From Kappaphycus alvarezii (Eukaryota; Rhodophyta; Florideophyceae; Gigartinales; Solieriaceae), in assembly GCA_002205965.3 (NCBI GenBank), contig NADL03000691.1, positions 1,054,001 through 1,118,000 of the forward strand: a stretch of 64,000 nucleotides of DNA, in the 5' to 3' direction. The notes beneath the pieces were generated by a model. It was not told where the DNA came from, did no database searches, and saw nothing but the letters and a program-made list of their open reading frames with translations. The position numbers were made by a program, and so were the translations under genes. This document shows, piece after piece, positions 1-9,544 of this stretch; positions within the stretch are counted from its first letter, which is position 1, and each line of letters starts with the position of its first letter.

Positions 1-565
1 ATCACAGCAACCATCAAATCATCAATAATCTTAGCGACGAGTATGACAAATTTTCCGTGCTCCTTGTTGAAAAAGAGTTGAGCAATGTGTGTGCATTGCG
101 GAAGTCCAATTTCTAACATGAATTGATCGGAATGATGTTGAAACTTTGCACCTGCATTCACCAGACCATAAGATGCAGACAGCAGCAACCACAGATGTGT
201 TGCCTTCTCGTTGCTTTCTATTATAGGGCGTACATATATATACCTCTTATCTCTCCCTGTTTTCAAGAAAGCTGCCTTGATGTCAGCCTTATACACTGTC
301 CAACAAAGAATGAAGCGCTTGATTCCAAAATTCGCACTCCTGTTGGTGTACTTGTTGCACAATCCTTGGGAAGCATGTCAAGCAGGTTATCTTCATTACC
401 ATGCGGGGCTATCTTAGCCTTGGGTTTCAACGTATCATCGTCATTACGTTTGACTTTACACAACATGTGGGGGGAAATAATGTTCGACCCACGTGGAACT
501 TTATCCTTGGGTACAGGTCGTACAGTCTTCATGAAAGTTTCTTCTTCCTGGCCGTATGCCTTCAC
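1..565 (-). pseudogene. copia-1 reverse transcriptase, N-terminal to catalytic region (partial)
   Basis: Two frames on the minus strand together read as a Ty1/copia RT. About 263-565 gives the N-terminal part, with a 'VPKDKVPRGSNIISPH' stretch followed by 'KVKRNDDDTLKPKAKIAPHG', the usual copia pattern of a glycine/serine turn and a K-A-R/K-I-V-P-H-G block. In another frame 1-240 gives 'ASYGLVNAGAKFQHHSDQ' and then 'AKIIDDLMVAV', the counterpart of the copia (Y/V)VDD active-site region, with both aspartates kept. A frameshift near 250 and some in-frame stops break it. It would copy the element RNA into cDNA if intact. The window edge cuts off the thumb and RNase H. Confidence 0.8.
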
Positions 566-1244
566 TATTGGAAACTGTGGAAATAATTGAGCATGATGAA
601 GGAGAAAAGTCTTGTTTCAAAGTGCTTAAGTAAAGGCTGCAAAACATCGAGCTCAATATCCTTGAAGACGAGTGACGAAGACAAAGAACCTGTATTGCCA
701 GAGACAGACGCAAAATTCCACGTTTCGCCAGTCATGTCCAAGAATTCAGTATCCCCATCATCGTAGGCTATATAAGTACGACCATCTTCTTCGTAAGACT
801 CAACAGTACCGTCGTCGGAGGTATCATTCTCAGGCCAGAAAACCGAAACGCGATCACCAGTTTCCGGTTCAATGTTGGAAGACTCAGTTGCCAGTTCAGC
901 GTCATTACAGTCCGAACCCGTTGAAGTGTCAACAGTGTGATCCCCAGATGAAGACAGTTTCTTTTGCTTATCATCAGTTACAGTAACTTTCTTCAAGAGG
1001 TTATTCAATATTCTGACCAGAATATCATTCAGACTGCCAATTACTTCCTGAACGTTTTGTGAGAACCTTTTCTGCGAAGAAGCAGATCTGATACACTCGA
1101 AAGCAACAGTAAGTTCACGGCCGTTATTACTCGGAAGCTTAAGCAATCAACCTTGACGATCAATAGAGATAATGGCTTTTGGCTGCGTCCAATGACCTCT
1201 ATTTTCATGATCCTTCTTCTCATAAACTTCGACCTTGTCCCCAA
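565..1244 (-). pseudogene. copia-1 integrase C-terminal region with Tudor-like segment
   Basis: From 1244 downwards the frame reads 'GDKVEVYEKKDHENRGHW' followed by a W-x-x-P-K-A-I-I pattern, typical of the SH3-like C-terminal part of copia integrase. After one stop (near 1143) a 193-residue open frame (565-1146) continues. Residues about 105-145 of that frame read 'GDRVSVFWPENDTSDDGTV' and then 'YDDGDTEFLD' plus 'ETWNF', resembling a small five-strand Tudor/PWWP-like fold: G-D-x-V, W-P, G-x-V, Y-D-D-G-D, W. Such modules bind methylated histone tails or nucleic acid in other proteins; any such role here is inference. The segment lies between integrase and RT. Confidence 0.65.
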
Positions 1245-2233
1245 TAGGTACCGGCAGCTCTTTGACTGCCTTAGACCGTATGATCAACGTTTAGTTTCTC
1301 CTTGCCTGGAGCTTCTCTTGTGCCTCCCCGACATCATCAGGAACAAGACACTCGTGGGCTTGGAGTACACCAGATGAGTAAACCCCTTGGCTTGCTCGAA
1401 TGAGGACATGATATCGTTGCCATACAGCGTATTTGAAATATTTTACAGACTTATAAGCCACGAGTGTTTCCTCAAAAACGCTTCGGATGAGAAGCTTCCT
1501 TCAAATGAATACAGATATTGCGAATAATAACGTGCTTTGTCTACAATTGGTTCCAAGATTGTCTCTTAGGAGGCATGGGACGAATTTTAATCTTAAGTTG
1601 GTCTGCAGAATCTCTGAACTCGCCGACCTGGAACAATCCGTCTACGTGAAATTACTGAGGGTTCTGAAGCTGGGCAACTGACGTAACCCCTGCAAAATAA
1701 TTGGGATAGATAGATCCAAATGATAATAAATAGTTCCAACTTAAATAAATAAATAAATGCCGCAATTGGACTTAGAATGAATAATGAATAGAAAACCAAA
1801 TTTAATGATATATGATCGAGGGGAATATTTCGATAGCCCAAGGATGTAAAAATATTTCTAACAACCTAGACTACTTATACTCTACACCAGGGTGAACCTG
1901 CTACAAAAATCAGGTGGGCTGTTCAATAATTTTGGTAGACATAATTCAGGCTCAGCAATTGTTATTGCAGTATTTTCCAGGTAAGCAATCATCCAGAAAA
2001 TATTTTTTTGGTAGCATAAATGCAATAATTATAGCCTGTATAATATAAAAACCAAACTGTAGGACATAAAAATTATTTCACACTGAATTCAGCATAAAGT
2101 AGCGCCAGTGTATATAGAGGGGGGAAATTTGGGGTGTTTTTTATGCATGAAAAATATGGTCAGCTGTTCCCTGAGGGATGTCGTGATGGTAAAGGCTTAC
2201 AATGTAAAGGGTTGGCGGGAAGTTGTCAAAACG
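1245..2233. other. Decayed interval within copia-1
   Basis: This should hold the distal integrase core (second catalytic Asp and Glu region) of copia-1 on the minus strand, but I cannot follow a convincing frame through it. It is AT-rich from about 1680 to 2230 and contains a short AAAT microsatellite. Small ORFs on either strand here show no family features. Confidence 0.4.
1742..1757. repeat. AAAT microsatellite
   Basis: Four tandem AAAT units lie in the decayed integrase interval of copia-1. It is a simple repeat with no evident role. Confidence 0.8.
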
Positions 2234-2830
2234 CTAGAAAACTGACGGGAGGCCTGCCAACAGGCACGCTGCATTGGACATTACTGCTGCTGTGTGTATA
2301 TAGATGAAATTATTCCTTGATGATTCACAATAAATATAAATTGTCCGCCTCAATAAAAAATATTGTTCACAATTCAGCATCACTCTAGGACACCGAGATA
2401 GAGAATAAAATATTTGGTCAATTTTCGCAGCCTCAAGTGCAATAACTGCATGACGCAACTCTGTAGTAGGGACGACTTGAATAGGCGAATATCGAGAGAA
2501 CATATCCATAAAGTGTACTGTAAAGAGTCTTTCTAAGAAAAAATGGTCGAAGCACAGAACATCGTTGATCTCTCTCGACAAGGAAGATATGAAAACATTC
2601 CGATTAGGTTGAGGAACAGATGTGCAACTACAGGCCGTGCAACAATCAAGTATCTGAGTAAAATAGGAATAAACTGCATTATTTCAGAGGCCATGCTTTT
2701 CAAGCAACAACTAAAAGCCCTTAAAGCCAACGTATCTACATACGTGGCGGTTTCCCTTGCCAATGATCTTCTTAACATCATTTCAAGGCATATCATTGGA
2801 CGTGACCGCACTCAAGCACCAAAGCGTAGC
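2234..2830 (-). pseudogene. copia-1 integrase: zinc region and first half of catalytic core
   Basis: The minus strand at about 2582-2830 gives, in a broken frame, 'ILDCCTACSCTS', the C-x2-C half of the HHCC zinc finger. The frame 2234-2581 then opens with 'EINDVLCFDHFFLERLFTVH' and 'MDMFSRYSPIQVVP', the copia integrase catalytic-core start with the first catalytic Asp (in C-F-D-H) and the conserved M-D-x-F-S-R-Y block. The frame stays open to 2234, but the second Asp region is degraded ('RVMLNCEQYF' lies where V-x-x-D-x-x-x-x-F is expected). The role when intact is inserting cDNA into chromosomes. Stops and frameshifts make this copy inactive. Confidence 0.78.
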
Positions 2831-2891
2831 TGAACTACTAGTTGTCACTTCAAAGCGACTCAAAGGCAAGTAAGAGAGAAATTCCCCGTCG

Positions 2892-2933
2892 ATAATCGTT
2901 AACGAATCAGCAATAATCGTTAACGAATCAGCA
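2892..2933. repeat. 21-bp perfect tandem duplication
   Basis: Two identical 21-bp units lie head to tail at 2892-2912 and 2913-2933, each holding the palindrome GTTAAC. The duplication sits downstream of the copia-1 protease frame and looks like replication slippage. Confidence 0.9.
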
Positions 2934-3417
2934 ACACCGTCGATCTCAAACGAAAGTGCATTCCTTCCGACAAGCTCAACCTGACTACGCTGGTAACATT
3001 ATGGCCTATTTGCCACTGCGAGGATCATTCCAAGACCAAATGCCTTATTGCCATTTTATTTTCACTATCCGTACACACATAGAAACCAACCGAGCCTAGA
3101 ATCTGTCTAGACAGACTTGCATTGTTGCGGTGCCTTACCTCCACAAGGTATGTCCATTCAGGCTCTCCGCTCTCCGGGATATCATCCAATTCGGGATGAG
3201 ACAGCAGACCGAAATCAGCAGAAAATAAGCGAAGTTCCACTTCACCAATAGCTGAATGACGTGCACCGTCATCCAATAGAGGACCAAACTGGTGAAATCC
3301 ATTCGCGACTGTACATTTATAGAAGTTTCGCATGTTAAACGAGACGTTCTTCTTTTCACATGAGCCACGTTGACCACGAGGATGATCCTCCTTGTTTTCT
3401 ATTATACGGTACATCAA
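2934..3417 (-). pseudogene. copia-1 aspartic protease
   Basis: The 130-residue frame 3025-3417 contains 'GPLLDDGARHSAIG', the retroviral-type aspartic protease active site (D-D/S/T-G-A) followed by S-A-I-G. Downstream a 'HNVTSV' segment in the same broken region resembles the GAG-pre-integrase block that starts the integrase module. Upstream residues 'CEKKNVSFNMRNFYKC' may be a worn zinc knuckle. The protease would cut the Gag-Pol polyprotein. It lies directly after gag and before integrase, as expected for copia. It has lost continuous reading into both neighbours. Confidence 0.72.
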
Positions 3418-3423
3418 CGCACT

Positions 3424-3891
3424 TCAAATGGGGTGGTAGTCTGCCATCAGCTCGATGCCGTCTCTTCCAGCGTCCATATTTTCCGCAGGTATCGCAAAGA
3501 AAACGAATGTCTGGATGAGCTGTCTTTGCGTTGCGTGCACCTTGATTGCTCCTAGATACTCATCATTTATTGACATCTTATTCAGGCTTCTTTCTGAGGG
3601 AGCAGCAGCAGCCACGAAATAAACTCGTCGCAAATCTTCAATAGCAGAGTTTGAAAACAGCATTAAGCTTGTGATACATTTCGGTAGTTTTGTTGCTGAT
3701 GAAATGCTATTGAACTTTGTCACATGCGCTGAAAATCTTGACTCAAAATTCTTCATTGATTCGGATACCATTCTGCAAGTATTCCACAGCTGGTTGAATG
3801 TACGATATGATTGACTAACAATGCTTACTGTGTCACGCTGATAGATTTTGTCAACTATCAAATTGACAGCATGTTGTGTAATCATGGTCAT
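3424..3891 (-). pseudogene. copia-1 gag, N-terminally truncated
   Basis: This 155-residue frame reads as a UBN2-type copia gag: a helical region with 'SQSYRTFNQLWNTC', then 'SMKNFESRFSAHVTKFN' and an 'ITSLMLFSNSAIEDLRRVY' block. Copia gags normally have several tens of residues before the first of these, so the front is missing. The apparent start at 3889-3891 abuts the putative first base of the gypsy-1 LTR, so truncation by that insertion is the simplest reading. The role is forming the virus-like particle that packages element RNA. Confidence 0.68.
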
Positions 3892-4330
3892 GTCACTTTT
3901 GGGTTACAATGAGCGCACATGCGTTCTGCGTAAGGGTGCATATGAATTTTCAATGTAACAATCAAATACTTTATGGATTCTTCTACAAGGTCCTGGATCA
4001 TTCTGGACATTTTCCAGCAATGAAATTAGCGTGGCAAATACGAGTTTTAGATTTTTTATTGCGTGTAGTTTTTATATTGCATTGCTGTAACGCGTCTAGA
4101 CGTTTCTGATTAGTTTTCTAGAATATTTTAGCGCACATTAGAAGTGTCTAGCTAGTTTCTTTGATATGTGTGATTTTACATCCATTTAAGGGGGTACAAA
4201 CCACTATATAAGAGGTCGCAGATGCCGAGTAGCGGCATTAACAACCATCATACATTTTCAACATCGATCAAAGTCAACATTTGAGTTTATTTTAACTGTC
4301 TTCCTTTGCCACAACTACTCTCTCGTTTCA
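3891..4330 (+). repeat. putative gypsy-1 5' LTR
   Basis: Boundaries are inferred, not confirmed by a second copy. The start TGTCACTTTTGGG at 3891 is where copia-1 gag stops. The end TCTCGTTTCA at 4321-4330 closes with CA, followed by one base and a TGG-initial primer site. A TATA box at 4205 divides it into a plausible U3 and a short R-U5. The length of about 440 bp is normal for gypsy LTRs. Confidence 0.5.
4205..4211 (+). promoter_or_regulatory. TATA box of gypsy-1 LTR
   Basis: TATATAA occurs in 'CCACTATATAAGAGG', about 125 bp before the inferred LTR end, the position expected for the U3 promoter driving genomic RNA. Confidence 0.55.
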
Positions 4331-4331
4331 C

Positions 4332-4347
4332 TGGTAGCATCGCCTAG
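4332..4347 (+). other. putative primer-binding site of gypsy-1
   Basis: TGGTAGCATCGCCTAG begins with TGG (complement of a tRNA 3' CCA) one base after the putative LTR end. The cognate tRNA is not identified. It differs from the site shared by gypsy-2 and family X. Confidence 0.4.
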
Positions 4348-4924
4348 TTATCCGAAGGGAGTCGGTTGATACCACGACTGTGGGCTGGAGTGCCAGTCGT
4401 TGCTAAGCATCACCTGTGGGCTGGAGTGCCAGGTGAATGCTAGTAGTGTAGTTCTGCAGGGAGAACTAGATAGGCTGGAAGGTATCTTCAACATCTTCGC
4501 CTACTTTGATTGTGGTTGTTCTGCGCCGAGTCGCCTACGTATTCTCAAATAATCCTCTGGACTATTGGCTGTTAGCTAGGTCGACCGAGTGGGAGAAGGG
4601 TTCGAATAACGCGATTTAGGTTTGATCAGGTAGGAGCATCCTCATCGAGTAGTGTGGAAAGAACTTAGGTTCTGTGATTGAGAAGTACCTTTTGGTCGGC
4701 TCGAGATCTTTTCTTATAGGGTAAGGACACCGAAGGGTCTTTATCAAAGGACTGGTAGGGATATCCAGAACGGATCTAGATCACCGTAGCTCTCGAGTGT
4801 GGGTTGCGAAGAGTACTTTATCACTCTCTTGCGGGAAGAGGACCCGTCGCCGTGGGACGGCTCCCTACAAGTATTGAGTGGATAATAAGTCAAGAGAGAA
4901 GAAGTCAAGAGAAGAAAAAGAAGG
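4348..4924 (+). other. gypsy-1 untranslated leader
   Basis: This is the stretch between the primer site and gag. Apart from the two stem-loops I see no gene. Its last part (about 4880-4924) is a purine-rich run before the gag frame. Confidence 0.5.
4374..4441 (+). other. two tandem stem-loops with identical loops in the gypsy-1 leader
   Basis: Hairpin 1 pairs ACGACTG (4374-4380) with CAGTCGT (4394-4400). Hairpin 2 pairs AGCATCACCTG (4406-4416) with 4430-4441, giving 11 base pairs with one bulged A at 4436. Both enclose the same 13-nt loop TGGGCTGGAGTGC. The stems differ in sequence but each is self-complementary, so pairing is conserved while sequence is not. The pair lies about 40 nt after the primer site, where packaging or dimer-linkage structures sit in related elements. 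The role is unknown. Confidence 0.75.
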
Positions 4925-5725
4925 TTGTTCAAGGTGTCTTTGTTAAAGCCGAATAAGCCAGAGCAGTTCAAGGGCACTAGAGATCTGCTTGTCGTTGAAA
5001 CATGGTTATATCAGCTCGAACAGTATCTCACGCTTGTTCAGATGCCAAATACGGATCTTGCACTGAACGATGGAGCTAGGATTATGTACACTACAACCTT
5101 GCTTACGGGCACATCTGCAAGTTGGTGGTTCATGAAAGTTGCCTCCAATGCAGTTCCAGATTCTTTTGACGAGTTTAAGAATTTGGTACGAGCTGAATTT
5201 ATACCCGCCGACAGTGTTCGACGTGGAAGAGACAAGCTAAGGACATTGCATCAGAAGTACTCTGTTGCCGCTTATCTCTCAGAGTTTAGAAATGTGGCTC
5301 TGAGCATCCCTGGTATCTCAATGGATGAAATGCTAGATAAGTTTGTCTCTGGATTTAAGCCACAGGTTAGGCTAGAAGTCCTAAAAATCAATGTTGCAAA
5401 CGTCGATGAAGCTGCCCGAATAGCTCTGAACGTTGACAGTGCTTTACGTGGATCTATGATGTTCTCAAGGTTTGGTGAACAGTCGAGTTATGTTCCAAAC
5501 CAGGCTCCCGTACCAATGGAGATTGGTAACGTGGAGAAGAGGTACAACCGGGGTCAAATTCGAAATAGGAATCGTCGATTTAATCCAGAGATAGAAAGAT
5601 TGTACAAGGAGAACTGCTTCTTTGTATGTCACAAAGTAGGTTGCAGGTCATGGAAGCATAATGACCGTGAGAAAAAGATTGCATCGAATAATGCTCAAGT
5701 TATTGACAATGACTCGGAAAACTAA
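4925..5725 (+). pseudogene. gypsy-1 gag with zinc-knuckle-like motif
   Basis: This 266-residue frame has the retrotransposon gag fold: 'PNKPEQFKGTRDLLVVETWL' at the start, a W-W-F-M block ('TSASWWFMKVA') near residue 60, and 'DEFKNLVRAEFIPADSVRR' then 'AAYLSEFRNVALSIPGIS'. Near residues 230-250 'CFFVCHKVGCRSWKH' looks like a variant CCCH zinc knuckle, with the first cysteines spaced C-x3-C instead of the common C-x2-C. The frame opens on TTG with no in-frame ATG nearby, so the start codon is lost or lies upstream in another frame. The next frame (pol) starts 42 bp after the TAA in a different phase. Confidence 0.82.
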
Positions 5726-5766
5726 GAGGTCCGCCGAAAGGAAAAAACGCTCCGGTTGGGCCGCGT

Positions 5767-6744
5767 ATGAGTGACTTTGAATATCTTGTTGCAGAGTTTA
5801 GGCAACTAAGACGAAGTATCCAGAGTCCAGTGTTGAAAGAAGAGATTTGCACTGGTGATACCTCTGTAGTTGAGAAAAGTCAAGTAAGTCATGCGTTGAG
5901 AGTCCCGAAGACTAGTTTGGAGTCCAACAATATCGTTAATTGTCTTGAAGACAACAACCAGATCAGTGAGGAAGATATTCCAGTGGAGGAATTAGTTGTA
6001 CTTGATGGAACACTGAAAGACTTGAAAGTGTCCGTCCTCAAGGACGATGGTTGTAATTCAAACGTAGTATCAAGGGATTTCGCAGCTCGGAACAGAGAAA
6101 AGTTTCAATTTAAGAATGTCAATGTCACTGTCAATCATTCGAGCGAGAAGTCAAAGAAAACAGCGTCTGAAGTCATCCTAGAAGCAACATTGAAGATTGG
6201 TTCCCATCTGTATACATCCATTTGGGTTGTTGCGAATTTTAGATATGATGTGCTTCTTGGAATACCATGGCATGTTACCAACAATCCTGATATCGATTAT
6301 CAAGAACGGATTGTTAAGGTTGGCAAACACGCGATTCTAATTACTGAAGATAATTCGAGGGAACAAGCTAGAGTCACAAGCATTGGAGTTAAGAAATTCC
6401 GAAACATGATTAGAAGAAAGAATCATGGGAGAGATTTCAATGTGTATCAACTTGTTGATGTGAATGAGTTGAAGTTGACTAAGCCCTCTGCAATCAAAGG
6501 CCAAAAGAATGCCAAATTGGAAAAGCCGCTGTTTCGATATAAGGATGTCTCCAAAGGGGAACTACCTGCTGAACTACCACCAAAGAGAAGTGTGGATCAT
6601 GAGATTGAGGTTGAGAAAGGTTCAAAGCCACCCCATCGTCCGTTTTTTCAGTTATTCCCCGCGGAGTTGAAAGCTGCAAAGGAATATGTTGAAGACTTGT
6701 TGAGAAAGAAGAAGATCAGGCCAAGTAAATCAACGTATGGATGA
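5767..6744 (+). pseudogene. gypsy-1 protease and start of RT
   Basis: A 325-residue frame. Near residues 90-105 'VLKDDGCNSNVVSRDFAA' is an aspartic protease active site of the D-D-G-C type, followed near residue 160 by 'YDVLLGIPWHVTNNPDIDY', the usual hydrophobic L-L-G-x-P/D-W block. After about residue 275 'HEIEVEKGSKPPHRPFFQL' and 'LLRKKKIRPSKSTYG' are the conserved entry to gypsy RT. The TGA at 6742-6744 follows S-T-Y-G and the same frame resumes at once into the RT fingers, so this stop is a point mutation rather than a gene end. Confidence 0.85.
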
Positions 6745-8060
6745 CCGTTATTTTTCGTCCAAGAGAAAGACAGGATGAGAGGAGTGGCCGATTATAGAGC
6801 ACTTAATCGAATCAAAAAAAGGAACAATGCTCCCTTGCCTAGATCAGATGAGATGTTTGATAGGTTAGGCGATGCAAGAGTCTTCTCAAAGTTGGACTTG
6901 AAAACTGGTCTCCATCAAATACGGGTGAAGCCAGAGGATTTTGAAAAGAAATCATTCAATAAGAAATACGGACAGTTTGAATATCTTGTAATGCCGATGG
7001 GTTTATGCAATGCTCCTGCTACTTTTCAGTCGCTAGTGAACCGTATCTTCTACGATTGCATTGATGTCTTCATGGTCGTGTATATTGATGATCTTCTGAT
7101 ATTCAACAAGGATGAAGAAAGCCATCTCAAGCCCCTTGATATGGTGCTAAGTCGCCTGCAAGAACATGAGCTTTATGTTTCTCCAAAGAAACGTGACTTT
7201 CTGAAGACAGGGATTGAGTTCTTGGGCTTCATAGTCGTAAAAGATGGTCTTCGTGCTAACCCAGAGAAAGTTGAGATTTTGAAGACATGGCCGAAGCCTA
7301 AAACGGTGACTGAGATAAGAAGTTTTATTGGCTTACTTCAATTCTTTCGCAGGTTTATTCCAAAGTTCTCGGAAATTGCGGCTCCTTTGACAGATCTGAC
7401 GAAGAAAGATATTGGTATTGGTAAATGGAATGGCAAGTGTGATGTTGCATTCCAAGAGCTGAAAGGAGCCATCACCCGAGCTCCTATTCTTGTTGCCCCG
7501 GATTGGAACAAGAGTTTCAGAGGACACGTAGATGCCTCACAATTTGCAGTTGGAGGTACGTTAACACAACTAGATGGAAACGGAAAGGATCGTGTAGTTG
7601 CATTCTATTCCAAAAAGTTGTCCCGCACTGAAAGAGATTATTCCGCAAATGATAGGGAGCTTCTCAGTTTGATATCTTTTCTTCAAAGGTTCAGATGTTA
7701 TTTGGAAGGTTCATCATTTGAGATCATTACTGACAATCAGGTCCTCAAGCATTTATTCACTAAGCCTAAGTTGAGTCGGAAAGAGGCAAGGTACATCGAA
7801 ACGCTTGGTAACTTGGGAATATTTCCAGTTACCTTGACCCAAGGAAATATTCATGTTCTTGGTGATACTTTGTCGAGAGCTCCTCATGTAATCAACTCTA
7901 AGGATATGGATAACCCTTCCGTTAATGATATGGAAGTGCTATCTATTAATCTTGATGATATCCTTAGTAGTTATGATGATGAGCAGTTCTTTGGACCTAT
8001 TGTTAGAGCCTTAGATGGAAACTGGCCTTCTGATGAAATTAAGAAAATGCAGCATGAAAA
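6745..8060 (+). pseudogene. gypsy-1 reverse transcriptase and RNase H
   Basis: This continues the protease frame after the TGA. RT motifs in order: 'GVADYRALNRIKKRN', 'FSKLDLKTGLHQI' with the first catalytic Asp, 'MPMGLCNAPATFQ', and 'YIDDLLIF' at 7081-7104 with both active-site aspartates intact. The thumb 'FLGFIVVKDGLRANPEKVE' and connection 'FIGLLQFFRRFIPKFSEIA' follow. RNase H begins with 'GHVDASQFAVGG', then 'YSANDRELLSLISFL' and 'ITDNQVLKHL', ending 'HVLGDTLSRAP'. All catalytic positions I can see are present, so the domain itself is undamaged; only the upstream stop separates it from the protease. Confidence 0.9.
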
Positions 8061-8860
8061 GATAATTCATATGTTTAAGAGAGAGGGAAAACGACTTATG
8101 TATGGTGAGAAACTATGTGTTCCGAGGAGGAGTGTTTCAGATGTACTGCAGTTAGCACATGATTCGAAGATAAGTGGACATTTTGCTTTTTCGAAGACTT
8201 TATCAAGGCTTTCGAACTATCATTGGAGGCATAAGACACGTGATGTTCGAAACTATGTTCAAGGATGTCTTCGTGGTCAGCAAGCAAGGCATTCGAATCA
8301 GAAGGAAATGATGGCTCCCACATCTTAAGAGATGCCTGAAAAAAGATGTAGATCTTTAGCTACTGACTTTATAGTACACCTTCCAAGGACCAAGAATAGC
8401 AAAGATGCAGTTACGACATGGGTTGATCGCCTTACAAGAAGAGTTCCTTTCATTCCGTGTAATGTGAATGACACAGCAGTGGACGTTGCTACTTCGTTCT
8501 TTCTTAACATATTTAAACTCCATGGTTTACCTGACAACATTGTTTCCGACAGAGACCCTAAGTTTACTTCAAAGTTCTGGGAAAATGTTATGAAGCTATG
8601 TGGAGTTAAGTTGAAGATGTCTTCAAGTCGTCATCCACAGACAGATGGTGCGTCTCAGATTATGAATCGTATGGTTGAGAACTATCTACGATGTTATTGA
8701 TCGTATCATCAGGATGATTGGGATGAAGTTTTACCTGCTGCTGAGTTTGCATACAACTCGTCTTTGACTGGAGACTTGGGAATGTCGCCATTTGAATTGG
8801 ACTCGGGGTATAATCCAAAGACACCTCTTGATATGATTTCTTTCAAGCCGAATACAATAA
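8061..8860 (+). pseudogene. gypsy-1 integrase, catalytic Glu replaced
   Basis: The zinc domain reads 'HDSKISGHF' and then 'NYVQGCLRGQQARH', where the second Cys of C-x2-C is Gly (GGT). The catalytic core has the first Asp in 'SLATDFIVHLPRT', the second in 'VSDRDPKFTSKFW', but the third acidic residue is Gln: 'HPQTDGASQIMNRMVE' where families have S/T-E (CAG instead of GAG/GAA). Stops lie at 8326 (TAA) and 8698 (TGA) in the same frame, and 'WDEVLPAAEFAYNSS' with 'GMSPFELDSGYNPKTPLD' continues to about 8840. After that the reading no longer resembles integrase. The protein cannot be active. Confidence 0.88.
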
Positions 8861-9544
8861 AATCGTGCAGCACACTTGTTCACAGATATGCTATCTATTT
8901 CAAGTCGGATATTACATCAAAGTACTTGGTGTTGTGGATATGCTCGGTTAGTCTAGATATTTCTAGAGCTGTTAGCACAAAGATATTTTTTTCCGTCATA
9001 CCAGCCGTCAACTTGTATGATGGAGGGCAGCTATAAAGGCCATTCGCTTGAATGGCCACTCACCGCGGGAACCCCGCAGTTACGTAAGTGCGCCCGCTAG
9101 CTTGCCTTACTTGGTAGAGTAGAATCTGCTCCATTTTCCCGCACAAGTCTTTCACTGGATTGCCGTTTTGTGCCGTTGGTTTTGCGCGCGAAATTAGTCA
9201 ACACGGCAATGTCAAGAATCAACTCTTTGTCCGTAACACCAGAGCACAAATCTAGTGTGACATAATGCTGCAGATTTTAATTTGCACACAATCAGGACAA
9301 TAATAGAAAATCAGCTCGATAACATATCGAAACTAAATTTAAGGGACATGGCAGATCAAGAGTCGAAATATTACTTTATTTGAAAAAGTAGAATCAAAAT
9401 TCTCAGAGGTAAATTGGAAAATGGACTTGTACAGTGAATTTCGATTCGAAAGGGAAAATTTGGTGAATTTTTTTCTTAAAACAAAATAGAGTTGAACATT
9501 TGTTTTGAAAACTCAGAAGCCAGAGATGAAGAAGGCAGAAGTTT
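8861..9544. other. No gene recognised
   Basis: The interval follows the gypsy-1 breakpoint. The plus strand at about 9370-9480 gives a short charged frame ('FEKVESKFSEVNWKMD') without known relatives to me. A GC-richer patch lies at 9050-9200. No second gypsy-1 LTR was found. Confidence 0.4.

Larger units (their letters stand above)
1..3891 (-). mobile_element. copia-1: Ty1/copia-like retrotransposon, partial and decayed
   Basis: Read on the minus strand from 3891 down to the window edge, the translated pieces follow the copia order: gag, aspartic protease, integrase core, integrase C-terminal region, then reverse transcriptase. The RT runs off position 1, so the 3' part (RNase H, 3' LTR) lies outside. 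Frames change repeatedly and stops occur, so it is a fossil. The gag starts abruptly at 3891, where the gypsy-1 LTR begins, which suggests gypsy-1 cut off its 5' end. The IN-before-RT order distinguishes it from gypsy. Family assignment rests on recognisable motifs in every module. Confidence 0.85.
3891..8860 (+). mobile_element. gypsy-1: Ty3/gypsy-like LTR retrotransposon, 3'-truncated
   Basis: The order is putative 5' LTR, primer-binding site, leader, gag, protease, RT, RNase H, integrase. From 5767 to past 8860 the pol stays in a single frame and is broken only by stops at 6742 (TGA), 8326 (TAA) and 8698 (TGA). This is a moderately young relic rather than an ancient one. After about 8860 the gypsy integrase reading fades and no second LTR copy was found, so the 3' end is truncated or too diverged. 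It apparently sits inside copia-1. Confidence 0.85.

Noticed and set aside
6742..8700. Stop-codon reassignment in gypsy-1 pol
   Set aside because: The three in-frame stops are two TGA and one TAA, and other elements show all stop types and frameshifts, so decay explains them.
8890..9040. 3' LTR of gypsy-1
   Set aside because: A short likeness (TTAGTCTAGATATTT and TTAGTTTTCTAGAATATTTT) is not sustained, so no LTR was called.
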